A stretch of 11,960 bases of DNA from Euperipatoides rowelli (Eukaryota > Onychophora > Udeonychophora > Euonychophora > Peripatopsidae): NCBI GenBank assembly GCA_003024985.2, contig PXIH01S0037275.1. One strand, written 5' to 3'. Each line of letters starts with the position of its first letter. The first letter of the stretch is position 1. The notes beneath the pieces were generated by a model. The model made no database searches, was not told the DNA's origin, and saw only the letters and a program-made list of their open reading frames with translations. Both the position numbers and the translations under genes were made by a program. This document shows, in pieces, positions 1 to 8,822 of the stretch.

Positions 1-213
1 TAGAATGTTTGGTGGAGAGGAATATGACGAATACTAAACTTGCAATAATTCACTGCAGACCTGATTGTTACCACAGCGACAAGAATAAAAGTAAAGACGG
101 ACTCTGGTTATGGTTGTAAATAGAATTCTCTGTTTAATATACGGTAAACCAATATCATACTAGAAATAATAAAAAGAAATACATAATTCCTAAAGGAATG
201 GACAAAACGTCGG

Positions 214-251
214 AGAGCTGCCTGTCATCTAATGGTGATGGCAGGCACTCT
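214..251. repeat. Imperfect hairpin
   Basis: TGCCTGTCATC (219-229) pairs with GATGGCAGGCA (237-247) at 10 of 11 positions around a seven-base loop. AGAG/CTCT extends the stem past one bulged base. It is G+C-richer than its surroundings, with no gene context. Confidence 0.65.
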
Positions 252-359
252 GTAAGGTAAAGACAACATTTTAATGTAGGAAAAGCCTTTTAACTCTTAA
301 AATTATACAAAATGTATAATTAATAAATTAGCATAGGCTCACACATTACAGAGTTAGAA

Positions 360-403
360 TATCTGTGACGCATTTACTAATTAAAGTAAACACGTCACAG
401 ATA
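360..403. repeat. 44-bp interrupted palindrome
   Basis: The outer arms TATCTGTGACG and CGTCACAGATA pair perfectly (360-370 with 393-403). Inside, TTTACT (373-378) pairs with AGTAAA (385-390) around AATTAA, with CA opposite CA in between. Each outer arm contains a TGACG/CGTCA half-site of the kind bound by bZIP factors, but nothing shows that it is regulatory. Confidence 0.8.
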
Positions 404-537
404 AAGGCAAAACATATGGAATGTGCGAGCAAATGTAAACACAGAATAATTAAATAAATATTATTTCTACTAAACTAATATAAACTATAGGATCATGATA
501 ATATATGTGTTTCTAAATAATTTAAAGTGATGCCACG

Positions 538-770
538 TAAAATGTAATCTCGGACTAAGACAATTTATTTATTTATTTTTTTTTTTTTTTTGGGGGGNTT
601 AAAAACAGGAAGTCAGCCATATTGGTCTTGACCTTTGACCTAGATACGAACCGGAACCGGCCAAATCGGAAACTGTCCTAGAATATACATATTACACCTA
701 CTTATATTATAAAATGTAATCTCGGACTAAGACAATTTATTTATTTATTTTTTTATTTTTTTTTGGGGGG
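538..770 (+). repeat. Direct repeat pair, 172 bp apart (538-597 and 710-770)
   Basis: TAAAATGTAATCTCGGACTA and the following AGACAATTTATTTATTTATT occur twice, identical for about 42 bases. Each is followed by a T run that switches to a G run (G6 then N in the first, G10 in the second). The unique stretch between them (599-709) includes GGAAGTCAGCCATATTGG and TTGACCTTTGACCT, which look like interspersed-repeat sequence, though I cannot name the family. AGACAATTTATTTATT occurs a third time at 1477-1492. The pair may be a tandem duplication or two ends of one element. Confidence 0.85.
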
Positions 771-2538
771 GGGGTGGAATTTCACCCCTCCAAATATACT
801 TTAATGACATAAAAAAAAAAACATTTTAATCAATAAGAAAACAAATTATATCCATTAATTTTCAGAATAATAAAACATATCCAAATTAGACTCCACAGTA
901 CAACTCATAAATGAATGATCCAAGATAAATTCCATGAAAGTCATGTAAAATCAAATAAAAAGTTCACTATTAATTTTAAAATCATTGTAAAAGAAATTTA
1001 TTATTCACCCATTAAAATTAGATGTAGTTCCGCTTCAACTAAAACACGATCTTGAGCCCTTCATCAACAACATTGACATTTTAGCGCCAAAAGTAAAAAG
1101 TCATAAATTAATATAACCAATTAAAGGTTTAGTAAAGTTACTATGCACCAATTTTAAGTTGAAGCTATCAAGTAANAATAAATAAAAGGATCTACAGTAA
1201 GTAGTATTACATACAGCGAGAATATCAGTAATTCAGCAATCGAGAAGAAATGGTAAAACTTGTTATCATTTGTATATCCAATGGTTCATCAGAAATCTCC
1301 AAAACTTAATGAAAAATTCAAAACGATGATTCCAAGACTTCTTTACTGCGAAAAGCCCATACAAAGACTCATAAACAACATTTTTTAAATAACTCAAAAA
1401 GGCATAAAAAAGTTAATAGTAATACGGCGGCTCGAAAAAGATGAACCGCAATAACCCTTGCGCACACGCAAGTCCCAGACAATTTATTTATTAATTTCAT
1501 ATTTAAATAACTTTTTTTTTTTATATTAATAAGTGGAATCATTTTTTTAAGTAATTACAGTATCTTTAAAAATAAATGATAAAATAAAACTGTTTAAATG
1601 CATTGTAGTCACCTTTAAGTTCTACTTGAATTTAAGAACTTGAACCCTCCCCCATCCCCTGTCGTCAAACAAATTTTTAAATGAAACTAATTTTTATAAA
1701 TTAAATGTTCCTGTAATGAATAGTAAAATTGTTTTTAAAAAATATGCTGACAATGACAAAAATTTAATAATTTTGAAGTGTGAAAATAGATCATTGACTT
1801 TTAAAAACAATTAATGATTTATACCAATAGTTCAAGATAAAGCCAGAAATTGTTTATTAAATTATCTATTAGGAGAAATAATAACTTTAAAATCTTCAAA
1901 TAATAATGCTGAAAAAGAAAGTGCAAAAAAAAAAGTTTTTTTTTTTTAAATCTATCACAAAAATTGTTAAAATAATTTACAATGAACTGTACATTACAAC
2001 ATATTATATTGTTAAAAAAATATAGGCCTATATTAAGACATGCATGGTGGCAAAGCAATATGTCAGCCTTCTGCCATTATAACTGCAGTCCCTTTACCAT
2101 TAGCCATGCCACTACACTTCAGACCAATTCAAGATATTCCACAAAACTTCAAAACCATTAATTACCAAGGAGTTTGATAATTTCATTGAATTAATTAAAA
2201 ACTTGAACTAATGATGAAAAAAATAAATTTTCAAAAGAGAACTATTCATTTTTGAAAATGAACAAAATTAAAAAATAATTTTTTCAAAAATAATTAAAAG
2301 TTTAATAAAATTTTAACGTAAAAAAAATATTTATTAAAATTATTCTCACAAATTGCTTTTCAAAAAAATACAAGCTCATAAAAATTTGATCTAAAGCAAA
2401 AAATTTAATATTAGTAACAAAAAAAAAAAACTATTAAATAAAGTCTAAGCTAAAATAGAAAAGTAAAATGATTTTGAATAAGTTTTGTAGAAAACACAAA
2501 CATTCTTCATGAACTGCATGTTAATTTTAGTGCTTAGT
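771..2538. other. Non-coding A/T-rich stretch
   Basis: No supported gene was found. The 79-codon minus-strand frame at 1819-2058 translates to Phe/Leu/Asn-rich noise. There is a small perfect hairpin CTTGCG-CACA-CGCAAG at 1457-1472. The rest is homopolymers and A/T words. The 3' untranslated region of the candidate gene ending at 2539 could occupy its right end. Confidence 0.6.
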
Positions 2539-2632
2539 TTACAAAGCTGCTACTGCTTTAGCATCAATATATGCATGCGCTGCTAGGTGCAGCTCTTCCC
2601 GACACCTGTTAGAATACAGTGATTCATGAGCA
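2539..2632 (-). CDS. Candidate terminal exon with stop codon
   Basis: After the acceptor TTTTTTTTTCATAG the minus strand encodes AHESLYSNRCREELHLAAHA followed by YIDAKAVAAL and a TAA stop at 2541-2539. The composition is convincingly coding, and A/T noise resumes right after the stop. An alternative acceptor (TCTAACAG) would start it at 2605. It lies in the same register as the 2796-2683 exon with an in-frame TAG between, but the visible donor (phase 0) and this acceptor (needing phase 2) do not join in frame. Either a 36-nt intron ending in GCTTAG is used, a base is missing in the draft, or the locus is broken. An AATAAA on this strand at 2335-2330 could be its poly(A) signal. Confidence 0.4.
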
Positions 2633-2682
2633 CTATGAAAAAAAAACTAAGCGTGAAAGGTGTGGAAGAGGATGATGATTAC

Positions 2683-2796
2683 AGAAAATTCCTCAGAGTA
2701 ACGTTGCTGGTTGATTCCCATCAGCTGAATACTACTGTCTGCTATGGTACCTCGTTTACCACTCCGGGCAATTTCCCTCATCTCTTCAGAGTATTC
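2683..2796 (-). CDS. Candidate exon of an unrecognised gene
   Basis: This island is clearly richer in G+C than its surroundings. The minus strand reads through 38 codons beginning EYSEEMREIARSGKRG and including DSSIQLMG and NQQRYSEEF, a charged, helix-like composition unlike translated A/T noise. The acceptor is CCTATTGTTTCAG and the possible donor is TCT|GTAATC, both phase 0. The phase matches the exon proposed at 3132-3205. I do not recognise the protein. The plus-strand open frame 2626-2808 is more likely a shadow, as it gives no splice structure and a less protein-like sequence. Confidence 0.45.
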
Positions 2797-3131
2797 CTGA
2801 AACAATAGGCCAACACTGGCTTTCAACCTAAGCAGCTTCTAAATAGCAATACATTCTTAAAACTCATATGCTTTCACTTTTACTCTACGATTTTTTAGCT
2901 AGAAATTAAACAAAATGATTGCTTTAAAAAAAACAGCTTACAATAATCTAAACATCTATAATTAAATGAATAATGCAACTTTAATTCAACCTCATCAAAT
3001 AATTTGATGACTTGATTTTTTTAATAACTTGGCTAATAAAAAAAAAACACTTCCTTTAGGAAATATTAAAATTGTTATTTAACGGTAAAATTAGATGTGG
3101 GAAAATAATTTTCCTTGATCATAATTTTTAC

Positions 3132-3205
3132 AGGAAGTGCTGACAATAACCCTTTTACTAAGGAATCAAGTCCAAGGAAAATACAGTTCCTTGTAGCAAA
3201 AATAT
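3132..3205 (-). CDS. Candidate internal exon of the same unrecognised gene
   Basis: A strong acceptor (GTTGTTTTTTTTCAG) precedes 74 bases that encode IFATRNCIFLGLDSLVKGLL then SALP, ending at the donor CCT|GTAAAA. Phase 1 enters and phase 0 leaves. The outgoing phase fits the exon at 2796-2683 across a 335-bp intron. A possible preceding mini-exon at 3309-3276 (acceptor CATTAGCAG, IDHDGSYRNYS, phase-1 exit) would join in frame, but its donor GTTTTC is weak. No family was recognised. The call rests on the borders and phase, not homology. Confidence 0.3.
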
Positions 3206-3309
3206 CTGAAAAAAAACAACAAATTAAATAACAGACTATTAATGGAATGCAGAAGTTATAAAAATCCATGAAAACCACTGTAATTTCTGTAGCTTCCATC
3301 ATGGTCAAT

Positions 3310-4494
3310 CTGCTAATGGATTGACGTGAGTGATAATTTATTTTTGTGAAAAGAAATTCATTATAGGTGAAAAAATATTTTAGAAATATATATAAGGGAT
3401 GCAATTTATACATGGTTTAGGGTTAACTCAATGATTTTTATTTCAGAAATATCTGGTTTTATACATTAAAAAAATTTGAACAATAGTACAAACTACACAT
3501 TGTCTAACCTTCCTTTAAATCCTAAATATGCGATTTAGGAGTGGTGTATGATCACAATCTGACATTTGAAAATCATACTAACTATGTTATATATTAAAGG
3601 CTAATAATTATTTTGGAATGATCAAAACAGTATTAAATTTTTATCCCTGATAATTTCATTTATATTTACAAATCAATTATTATTGTCAAACTAGTATTTT
3701 TGTGCTAAGATTGTGACCTAAATAAAATTAAACATCATTATAGACGTTAAATTGAATGATGATTTTTATATTCCATATACTTAGCTTATAATTTAGTATC
3801 AAATTCAATTGTTTTGAAGGAAATGGTTATTTATTTGTTTTAATAAAAGTAATTCAAGACTTGTTTTTCACTATCTTTGCATAGCAGTTATAAGGCAAAT
3901 TTTGTTACTAAACAATTAATGTTTAGGCTACATTTCTAAAAAAATTTAAATTTTCTCGCTTCAGCTTCACTTTTAATAATATCCAAACAACTTCTGTAAT
4001 TTAATATACAAGATTTTTTTTTTTTGCGGAAGTCATTATATGAGCTGAATAGAAAAAATAAAACATCACTGTTCTTAGGATAATATTATAGCGATGCACT
4101 AAATGATATTAGAAAAGAACAATCAAAAGACTGGAAACTTCATCATCGCCCAATAATTAAGCTTTCACTCCAATTCTGAATGGTGATGACTGAGAACAGT
4201 TACATTAAATTTAATCATTGTTTAATCTAAAGTGGAAGATAACTGTAATTGATAAGTTTTTAATTATTTCTATTAATATTTACCGTAGTACTATTAAAGT
4301 TGTTAGGGGGCAGCACCAAAAGCTCTCTCTAGTTTTGTCTGATACTGAACTGTTGGAAGAGACGGTTACTTGATTTTTAAACTCTTTTAATATGTAATAG
4401 TCTTATTTTAATTTTCACTTAAATTGACATTGGATGCTAAGAGTAAGATGAAAGACATTCAAATGATTTAAATGTTTGTTAATTTACAATGAAA
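3310..4494. other. Stretch with no supported gene
   Basis: A/T-rich sequence without a recognisable frame. A 47-base minus-strand piece at 4349-4303 (acceptor TTCCAACAG, then QYQTKLERAFGAAP and a stop) was considered as a terminal exon but is too short to support. Confidence 0.5.
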
Positions 4495-4842
4495 ACCACT
4501 GTGAATCATCTGCCTTCATTGCAATCCTCCTCTCCTACTTCCACAAGCTCCATGTTCTCTTTAACTTTTTTTTTTTGGCCTCCTTTGATTAATAATCCCA
4601 ATCTCCATGTCCCTAAAAATTATACTAATGTACTTTGTGTTTTTTGCACAATATGACCAAACAATCTAAGATGGCTTTCTTATACTTCATGTCACTCCTA
4701 TACTTCAGTGAACATGTGTTTGTAAAATGTAAACCACTCCTCCATCACAACATTTTAATCACTGATGATGTAATTTTTTTGGCATTATTCTATAGTGTTG
4801 GTCAGTATTCACTTCCAAACATAAATGCAGATTGAAATCTAC
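4495..4842 (-). mobile_element. Degenerate LINE fragment, region downstream of the RT domain
   Basis: On the minus strand, pieces in changing frames read FGSEYW-like (near 4800), IKML.WRSG, an LRWFGHI-like stretch at about 4665, RRPKKK after a purine run, and MELVE..EED (near 4530). Many non-LTR elements carry LYG.E.W, KMLRW..G, LRWFGHV and GRPKK.W...V.ED in that order after the RT. Stops and frame changes are frequent. Small open frames on the plus strand across 4635-4835 are shadows of it. No single piece is decisive; the order of several is what supports the call. Confidence 0.45.
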
Positions 4843-4870
4843 ACAGCAGCCCGTTTCTCAAATGCCACAC
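4843..4870 (+). repeat. 28-bp repeat, inverted copy at 8390-8417
   Basis: This 28-mer, starting ACAGCAGCCCGTTTCTC and ending GCCACAC, matches the reverse complement of 8390-8417 at 25 of 28 positions. Each copy abuts one of the two LINE fragments, on the right of the 4495-4842 piece and on the left of the 8395-8760 piece. Confidence 0.7.
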
Positions 4871-5372
4871 GGAAAATGAGAGCATTTTTAAGCAGAAAAA
4901 AAAATTGGGCAAAAAAATTTTTTTTTTTAACTTTTCTAAAAATATATTTTATTTAGCTTTAAAACTGTGAAACTTTTTTTTAAATCAGTTAATGTTTAGT
5001 ATTTTTTTCATAATTTTTAAAAAAAAAAACGGTAGATCCCTAAAGCAAAATCAAGACATTACTAATCATAAAATGAAACATTCTCAAGAATTAACAAGAC
5101 TTCATCTGAAACAGGTAAAAACAGCACATTTGGGGATGTGAATTAATACAGCTGCATAACACTAAAGCCTACTTAAAAAAAAAAAAAAAAAAAGCAAACA
5201 TAAAAACATACACATTGTACAAACAATTGATTACTCTTTTGGAAATATTTTTTAGTTTTAAAAAGCACTGCAATAATGAAAAAAAAAAGGTTAAGATGAA
5301 ATCTTGAGCGGCTCGGATGATTGCCTCATATTCATCAGCATTGACGCCTATTGATAAGCTATAGGTACTCAC

Positions 5373-5830
5373 CAAATTACTATATAAGTAATTTGAGCAT
5401 GTGGCTGGGCCAAATTCCTTCTAACAGATCTTTTACCATACCAGCAAATTGTGTTAAATACTATAATCCACTATCTTGAAAATGATGAGTGATTATTTCT
5501 GAAATTAACTAAGATGAACGATTCACATCTAACACATTATTAATGAAATAAAAAAAAAAAACACTGATTCAACTTTAATAAGCTGTTACTGGAAAAGTAT
5601 TCACTTGATCTTCATGTTTGGGGCCTCTTTGGAAAGATAAAGGACCATTCTAAATAGAAAAATAGGCGGTGACAATAAAGATTGATGTTTATACGAAAAA
5701 CTTTCTCATGAATAGGTGCATCCGAACACATAATGGTGAACTATTTTAAAAAATGGATCGATCTCCTTACTTCGGCTGTCTTTATCAGACAAAAGTAAAA
5801 CTTCTGATGTAAGTTTGAATAAAATTCGAA
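5373..5830 (-). CDS. Possible cluster of three small phase-0 exons (5830-5771, 5649-5605, 5420-5373)
   Basis: Three short minus-strand open pieces have splice-like borders and a common phase. 5830-5771 (after TAATTCAG, before GAA|GTAAGG) reads FEFYSNLHQKFYFCLIKTAE. 5649-5605 (after TTTTTCTATTTAG, before CAA|GTGAAT) reads NGPLSFQRGPKHEDQ. 5420-5373 (after CTGTTAG, before TTG|GTGAGT) reads KEFGPATCSNYLYSNL. The GTAAGG and GTGAGT donors are near consensus. The last frame also continues openly to about 5294 with NADEYEAIIRAAQ, so the donor may not be used. Other frames of the same pieces are open too, so the frame is not proven. I recognise no family; these could be exons of the gene ending at 2539, of syndapin's linker, or nothing. 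Confidence 0.25.
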
Positions 5831-6514
5831 CTGAATTACATAGTACAACCATAAACAAGAGTTTTCAATGTTTACAAATAAAAAAAAAAAAAATGTTATT
5901 TATGTTTTTAAACAAATTTTTTCATAGCGCATCATTTTTTGGGTTGTCAACCCGGGAACAGTTATTTGGCCAGTTGTAAGAGGTATTAGCACTGCATGCT
6001 ATTCTTTTGTAAGCCATGCAAGAAGCTTGGTTATTATATTTTTAACGGACATCAATCTAATTTAAAAAATCAACTTCTCTGCAAATTTATTTTCCTTTAA
6101 GGGGATGGTTCTGTCGAGGACTGTTTTTTTTTTATTCAAAATTATCCGGGAAAGATCTTTTGTAAGATGATATGACCGTATGAGAAACTAAATAAAAAAA
6201 ATCTCAAATGTAAGTTGTGCGAGCACTTAGAAAAGCCAAATGTCGCATACAAATGAAAGAAAACTGCTCGGGTATTTGGGTGCCACCTATGATATTATAA
6301 CCTTAACTGAGTATCACGTGCTCACTAGCTCCTCAGAAAAACTCTCCAAGCAAAGGGTACATAACAGATCTTTACATTACTATTTACACAAAATAACACA
6401 CAAGAAAAAAACAAATAAAACTGCACTCGCTGATATCTTTGGCAAAACAGGCTTATTGCCCCTGTCGGCTTGCAAACATTAATACAAAACAAAGGGCAAT
6501 TTCCCCACAATACT
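5831..6514. other. Stretch with no supported gene
   Basis: It contains an 80-codon plus-strand open frame (6240-6482) and an overlapping minus-strand one (6325-6510). Neither resembles a known family or has splice support. There is a short palindrome GGGTTG-T-CAACCC at 5941-5953. Confidence 0.5.
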
Positions 6515-6650
6515 AAATTTCAAAGAGGGAATTTTGATCTGATGGAGAATTTCACCACCCTTGCTGAATTTCAAAGGGAGAATTTTGATCTTAAAGGAGG
6601 GGGGGGAGCTGGAGGGATGTTAGACTAGCATATTTGAATTTTGATCTTAG
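6515..6650 (+). repeat. Degenerate tandem repeat, unit about 51-59 bp
   Basis: AATTTCAAAGAGGGAATTTTGATCT-like units start at about 6515 and 6566. A shorter third copy (TTGAATTTTGATCTTAGGG) lies around 6633. The spacers are purine-rich and hold GGAGGGG runs. No protein frame follows the period. Confidence 0.65.
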
Positions 6651-7270
6651 GGAAGGTAGGAGGAGGATTTTTAAATATTTCCCTGAAAAACTCTTAATAC
6701 AAATATAATATCCATTATTCCATCCCCACAGCCAGAGTTCCGAACTCACCAAACCTTTTCCAGAAAACAAATTAAGATTATTCTGTTGAACGTTCTTCAC
6801 AATTCACAAATAATTACTAGACATTCTACCAAAATAGATATCTTTTTTTTTTTTTTTTTTTNNTTTTTTAAAATTTCATAGCAGCTTGTTCAAAATCAAA
6901 ATTTACTTATTATATTTAAACACAAATTTCCCCACCTTTACTCTACATTTCTTTGTTTTACATTTTTTTTTTTTTCATTTTAAACTTGATTTTATTTGTT
7001 TTTAAATATAAAGATTCTTATTAATAATTGTATATTAATTAAAATTATTAAATTTTGTAGCTAAAGCAAAAGCTGTTTCAGCAACACAACTGAATTTTGT
7101 GACATCATTGATTCACATTGACTTGATTATAGAGGAATACAAATGAAATAGAAAACATGTTTCTTTTGACTTTTAATTTCCAAATTTACTGTCATAATTA
7201 CTTTAACTCATTCAACATTGGCAAGCTAAAAAGTAGGCATTAGTTTTCTGGTTATAATTTTAATATCTTT
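6651..7270. other. Stretch with no supported gene; long T run
   Basis: A T run at 6843-6869 is interrupted by two Ns (6862-6863), so its true length is unknown. The rest is A/T-rich with no recognisable frame. Confidence 0.6.
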
Positions 7271-7605
7271 TCACTTTTTTTTATGTGCCTCACTGTTCTC
7301 ATGCCTAGTTAACGTTGAAGTTTTGTAACTTTGTAATGAAAAATTTGATAGTCTTGTTTCTTTGCACATTGCACACCACATTTTATTATAAAAGTGAATC
7401 AACGGAAATGTTTTCAACCACCNCATTTGGAATTTGTTTTTTTTAACATCACTTCGATCCCATGGATGTATCATCGGCAGCTGATGATGAGCCAATTTGT
7501 GTATCAGGAGTTGAGGATTGGAATGGCTGCAAATATGACTCTAAGTGTGTCTCAGCCAATGAATGTGGCTGTATATCAATTACAGTATATCGGCGGTGGA
7601 TGTAG
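7271..7605 (-). pseudogene. hAT-type zinc-finger (TTF/BED-like) transposase remnant, frameshifted
   Basis: Minus-strand frame 7495-7271 encodes WLKTFPLIHF, then MWCAMCKE..LSNFSLQSYK and LTRHENSEAHKKK before a stop. The pattern WL..FP, WC..C, SN.F...., L.RHE.S..H is the N-terminal zinc finger of hAT-derived transposase proteins (TTF/BED-like), with two Cys and two His ligands visible. Upstream, in another frame, is an open stretch containing LAETHLESYLQPFQSS and GSSSAADDTSMGSK that stops just before the finger, so the two are separated by a frameshift near a run of A. An N lies at 7423. No catalytic DDE part follows. The plus-strand open frame at 7394-7618 is its antisense shadow. Confidence 0.55.
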
Positions 7606-8389
7606 TGGCATACAATAAAGTACTGGGGTGATCGCGGTTGAAATCATTATTAATCTCATATTTTTTCCTAATACAGTAGTAAATTTGTCAATTGCTGGAG
7701 AAACTTGATCAAAGAATTAAGTTTGTCTTTATTTCATTTAAGCACGACTGAAATGAATTATTTAAGACTAAATTTCCTCTAATTTGAAGAAATTGTTTCG
7801 ACTCAGCTTATTGAATTCTTTGTTTTGTTACAACATATCCGCTACTCACCTGCTTTTATTATTATTTACTTCAAAGGTGTTGGACTATGAACTACTATTG
7901 CTCCTAATTACTATATATACAGTATATAGAGATTACTCATTATAGATAAATGAAGTTTAGTAGTCTAAACAATTTTTTTTAAAAAATGAAGAAAATATGA
8001 ATTGTGAGAATGCAAAATTTAGTAGAGGCTACTTTTTTTATTTTAAAAGGAGGAAAATACAGATTGTGGGAATTTCCGCCTTAGCTTTTTTTTACAATAC
8101 AGGAATTAAAACCTTATTTGTTTTTCTCGCAATCCTGCATTGAAACACAAGCCCTGGCCTGTACAATTTTAGATTTACATAATCTTAGACATTAGCGCTT
8201 TTATGGCCATACTGATAGGCCATCAATGAGGGTAGAGGGGGAGTGCTAGAAAAATTGTTTGTTGATTGGTTTTAAAATTATAAAAAGTATAAAACATTAA
8301 AAATTAACAATTAGCAGATTTTTTTAAAATATATAAGAATAAAGTGTAGATAATTCACAGATATGTGTGAAATCATTCATCATGCATTA
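7606..8389. other. Stretch with no supported gene
   Basis: A consensus-like minus-strand donor AAAGCAG|GTGAGTAG is present at about 7849-7857. It could end only a very small exon (about 38 bases back to an ATAG acceptor), which is not enough to call. A weak ATGGCC...GGCCAT hairpin lies at 8203-8222. Confidence 0.5.
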
Positions 8390-8417
8390 GTGTGGTATTT
8401 AAGAAACGGGTTGCTGT
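8390..8417 (-). repeat. 28-bp repeat, inverted copy of 4843-4870
   Basis: On the minus strand it reads ACAGCAACCCGTTTCTT and so on to ACCACAC, differing from the 4843 copy at three positions. It lies at the weak left edge of the LINE fragment, so it may mark where recognisable LINE sequence ends. Confidence 0.7.
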
Positions 8418-8760
8418 AACTTTAATGTCATGCTTTCAAATTAGATGATATTTTGCAATCACAAATACTCCTGGCACATTTCCATATTTCATGAATTCAA
8501 TGGCCTTGATGTCTTGTTCTCAAACCACTTTACACTGAACTGCTGATCCTAAATATCTAAATCATCTTGCCCAGATGATAGGTCAGAAAGATTTAGATGG
8601 TTCTTCGTTGCTAATGATAGTTCCAGCAACATGCATATCCTGTCCAAAGCCAAATTCCAAACATCCTTTTTTTTTCAAGATGTTTAATGTCAAACCAACC
8701 ATCCCAAGGTATTCCTCCAACTGTTTAGTTTTCCCAGCCTCTATTGATATTTCGGTCAAG
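8395..8760 (-). mobile_element. Degenerate LINE reverse-transcriptase fragment (C-terminal RT/thumb)
   Basis: Minus-strand translation over 8760-8575 gives EAGKTKQLEEYLGMVGLTLN, then CLEFGFG and GTIISNEE. After a frame change it gives FRYLGSAVQ, a stop, then EQDIKA, then KYGNVPGVFVIAK. This order follows the non-LTR reverse transcriptase region past the catalytic YADD box: a helix before GL.LN..KT, a hydrophobic .EF, the conserved F.YLGS, DI.ARI, and a segment near GV.CD. The catalytic aspartates are not present, and there are stops and a frame change, so this is dead. The region left of about 8480 is the weakest part. RTE-like is a reasonable guess at clade, not shown. Confidence 0.6.
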
Positions 8761-8822
8761 TATATGATGTAGGTAATAAGATTATTTTGATTTTAAAATA
8801 ATCTTATTAGCTGCATCATATA
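8761..8822. repeat. 62-bp near-perfect palindrome
   Basis: The arms are 8761-8788 and 8795-8822, pairing at 26 of 28 positions around the six-base loop GATTTT. The innermost 15 bp (TAATAAGATTATTTT and its complement) are perfect. The outer part pairs TATATGATGTAG with CTGCATCATATA. It abuts the recognisable LINE reverse-transcriptase fragment on its left. It has no run of T after it and is not a terminator; an inverted duplication or cruciform-prone remnant of a mobile element is likely. Confidence 0.85.

Larger units (their letters stand above)
1..537. other. Non-coding A/T-rich stretch
   Basis: No open frame with protein-like composition was seen on either strand. It holds only the two hairpins listed separately. 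Confidence 0.6.

Noticed and set aside
1819-2058. Minus-strand open frame of 79 codons
   Set aside because: The translation is Phe/Leu/Asn-rich, as expected from A/T noise, and it has no flanking signals.
2626-2808. Plus-strand open frame of 60 codons
   Set aside because: It overlaps the more protein-like minus-strand exon candidates and has no family resemblance or splice support; treated as a shadow.
3075-3413. Minus-strand open frame of 112 codons as one protein
   Set aside because: It runs through a strong acceptor (GTTTTTTTTCAG at about 3207) and a poly-T tract; only the part after the acceptor looks coding, so it is listed as an exon instead.
4303-4349. Possible terminal exon on the minus strand (QYQTKLERAFGAAP, stop)
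   Set aside because: There is a good acceptor, but it is only 15 codons, it has no homology, and its phase does not match the nearest upstream candidate.
3268-4502. Exact 14-base match ATGAAAACCACTGT at 3268-3281 and 4489-4502
   Set aside because: The similarity does not extend beyond the 14 bases; chance is plausible in biased sequence.
4635-4835. Plus-strand open frame of 66 codons
   Set aside because: It is antisense to the LINE fragment, whose minus-strand motifs explain the openness.
6240-6482. Plus-strand open frame of 80 codons
   Set aside because: Unrecognisable sequence, no codon or border evidence, and an overlapping minus-strand frame of similar length.
7911-7929. CTATATA/TATATAG palindrome
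   Set aside because: Short alternating A/T palindromes are expected by chance at this composition.
8575-8772. Plus-strand open frame of 65 codons
   Set aside because: It is antisense to the reverse-transcriptase fragment with FRYLGS and related motifs on the minus strand.
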